From positions 1,357,901,834 to 1,357,965,833 of the forward strand of contig CM066033.1 in assembly GCA_033557465.1 (NCBI GenBank): a stretch of DNA of 64,000 nucleotides. Reading direction: 5' to 3'. Every line of letters starts with the position of its first letter. Position 1 is the stretch's first letter. Below, piece by piece: positions 63,490 to 64,000 of the stretch. Both the position numbers and the translations under genes were made by a program. The notes under the pieces were generated by a model that worked only from the letters and a program-made list of their open reading frames with translations, made no database searches and had not been told where the DNA came from. Origin of the DNA: Ichthyophis bannanicus. Lineage: Eukaryota; Chordata; Amphibia; Gymnophiona; Ichthyophiidae.

Positions 63490-64000
63490 AAATCATTTGA
63501 AATGTTGTATATACATATTTACAGGTTGCATATTTGTGGTTTGCGTTTCAGGTTTGCATGCTATTTTATCTGTATATATATATATAATTACAGGTTGCAT
63601 TTCTGAGTTTAGTGCTTCAGGTCGCATATCCGAGTTTTGTGCTTCAGGCAATTTATATAGCGCAGTTGTATTAGATCAATTGTAATATTCTTGAAATAAA
63701 TATGTTTTTAAGTGTTTCCGAAAGTCTTGTAAATCATTGTTGCTTCTTAGTTCATGTGGTAGGTTGTTCCATTGAGCGGGCGCTGTGTATGTGAACGCTC
63801 TGCTGCTAGTGAGGGTTTTGGTATTGCATAGGTTTTGTGGGACGCACAAATTGTTTAAGTTGTGTGTCCTCCTGGTCCTGTTGGGGGGGTTGGGTTGAGA
63901 TAAGTGTGGAGAGGTAAGACGGGGCTATGTTGTGGATCAGTTTAAATATTGTTACTATTACTTTATATCTTATGCGAGCCAGTGGAGTTCAATCAGTATT
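63490..64000 (-). mobile_element. L2 C-terminal part, cut by window edge
   Basis: Minus-strand coding: IFKLIHNIAPSYLSTLIS-like, then SRAFTYTAPAQWNNLPHELR and DLQDFRKHLKTYLFQEYYN, followed by a 3' UTR with GCATATCCGAG repeats. It continues beyond 64000. At least one frameshift lies near 63870. Confidence 0.85.

Overview
The window looks like intergenic or intronic DNA from a large, repeat-rich vertebrate genome, most likely an amphibian. The mix of CR1, L2, RTE (BovB-like), L1/Tx1-type and Penelope-like retroelements, several tRNA-derived SINEs and many foldback DNA elements fits that. The style of the CR1 3' ends (repeated CATAAGAA plus a 'CCATACTGGGTCAGACC' core) and of the SINEs resembles what I recall of caecilian genomes; the species-level guess is inference. 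I found no exon of a host protein gene, no functional tRNA or rRNA gene and no CRISPR. Every long open frame with recognisable protein similarity belongs to a retroelement.

Layout. 0-3.9 kb: L2 scrap, GT-rich minisatellite with a hAT-like MITE in it, pyrimidine block, SINE, foldback. 3.9-6.6 kb: a CR1 3' tail split exactly by a 5'-truncated L2. 6.8-10.95 kb: a near full-length CR1 (minus) with ORF1 esterase and ORF2 endonuclease/RT, lightly broken. 11.2-14.3 kb: L2 remnants, one inside a 1.8-kb TIR element that itself split a SINE. 14.7-17.1 kb: SINEs, an L2 tail, an RTE 3' end. 17.6-23.8 kb: two Penelope-like remnants head to head, associated with a 135-bp direct repeat; the minus copy was hit by an L1-type retroelement that carries ORF1 but no ORF2 and has a perfect 14-bp target duplication. 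23.9-24.5 kb: pyrimidine minisatellite. 24.6-28.5 kb: a second CR1 subfamily (minus), more decayed. 30.5-38.2 kb: CR1 fragments, an L2 remnant, MITEs, a second GT/purine composite. 38.6-39.2 kb: minisatellite. 41.5-46.6 kb: an RTE interrupted twice, once by foldback element A (3.46 kb) and once by a SINE that is itself split by an L2 tail. 46.9-52.7 kb: palindromes, MITEs, SINEs. 52.8-58.3 kb: foldback element B (5.5 kb), related to A, with arms over 1.5 kb. 58.4-64 kb: L1-type ORF1 remnant, SINE, third GT/purine composite, mariner-like MITE and L2 3' ends.

How the parts relate. Autonomous LINEs (CR1, L2, RTE) supply the enzymes; two SINE types with a similar tRNA-like head end in either an RTE-like or an L2-like tail, which suggests two driver LINEs. 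Elements A and B have no visible transposase, share TIRs and interior, and contain tRNA-like modules with pol III A and B boxes in both arms. These, and the ORF1-only retroelement, are the least ordinary things here. Homology statements come from reading the sequence by eye; no alignment or search was run.
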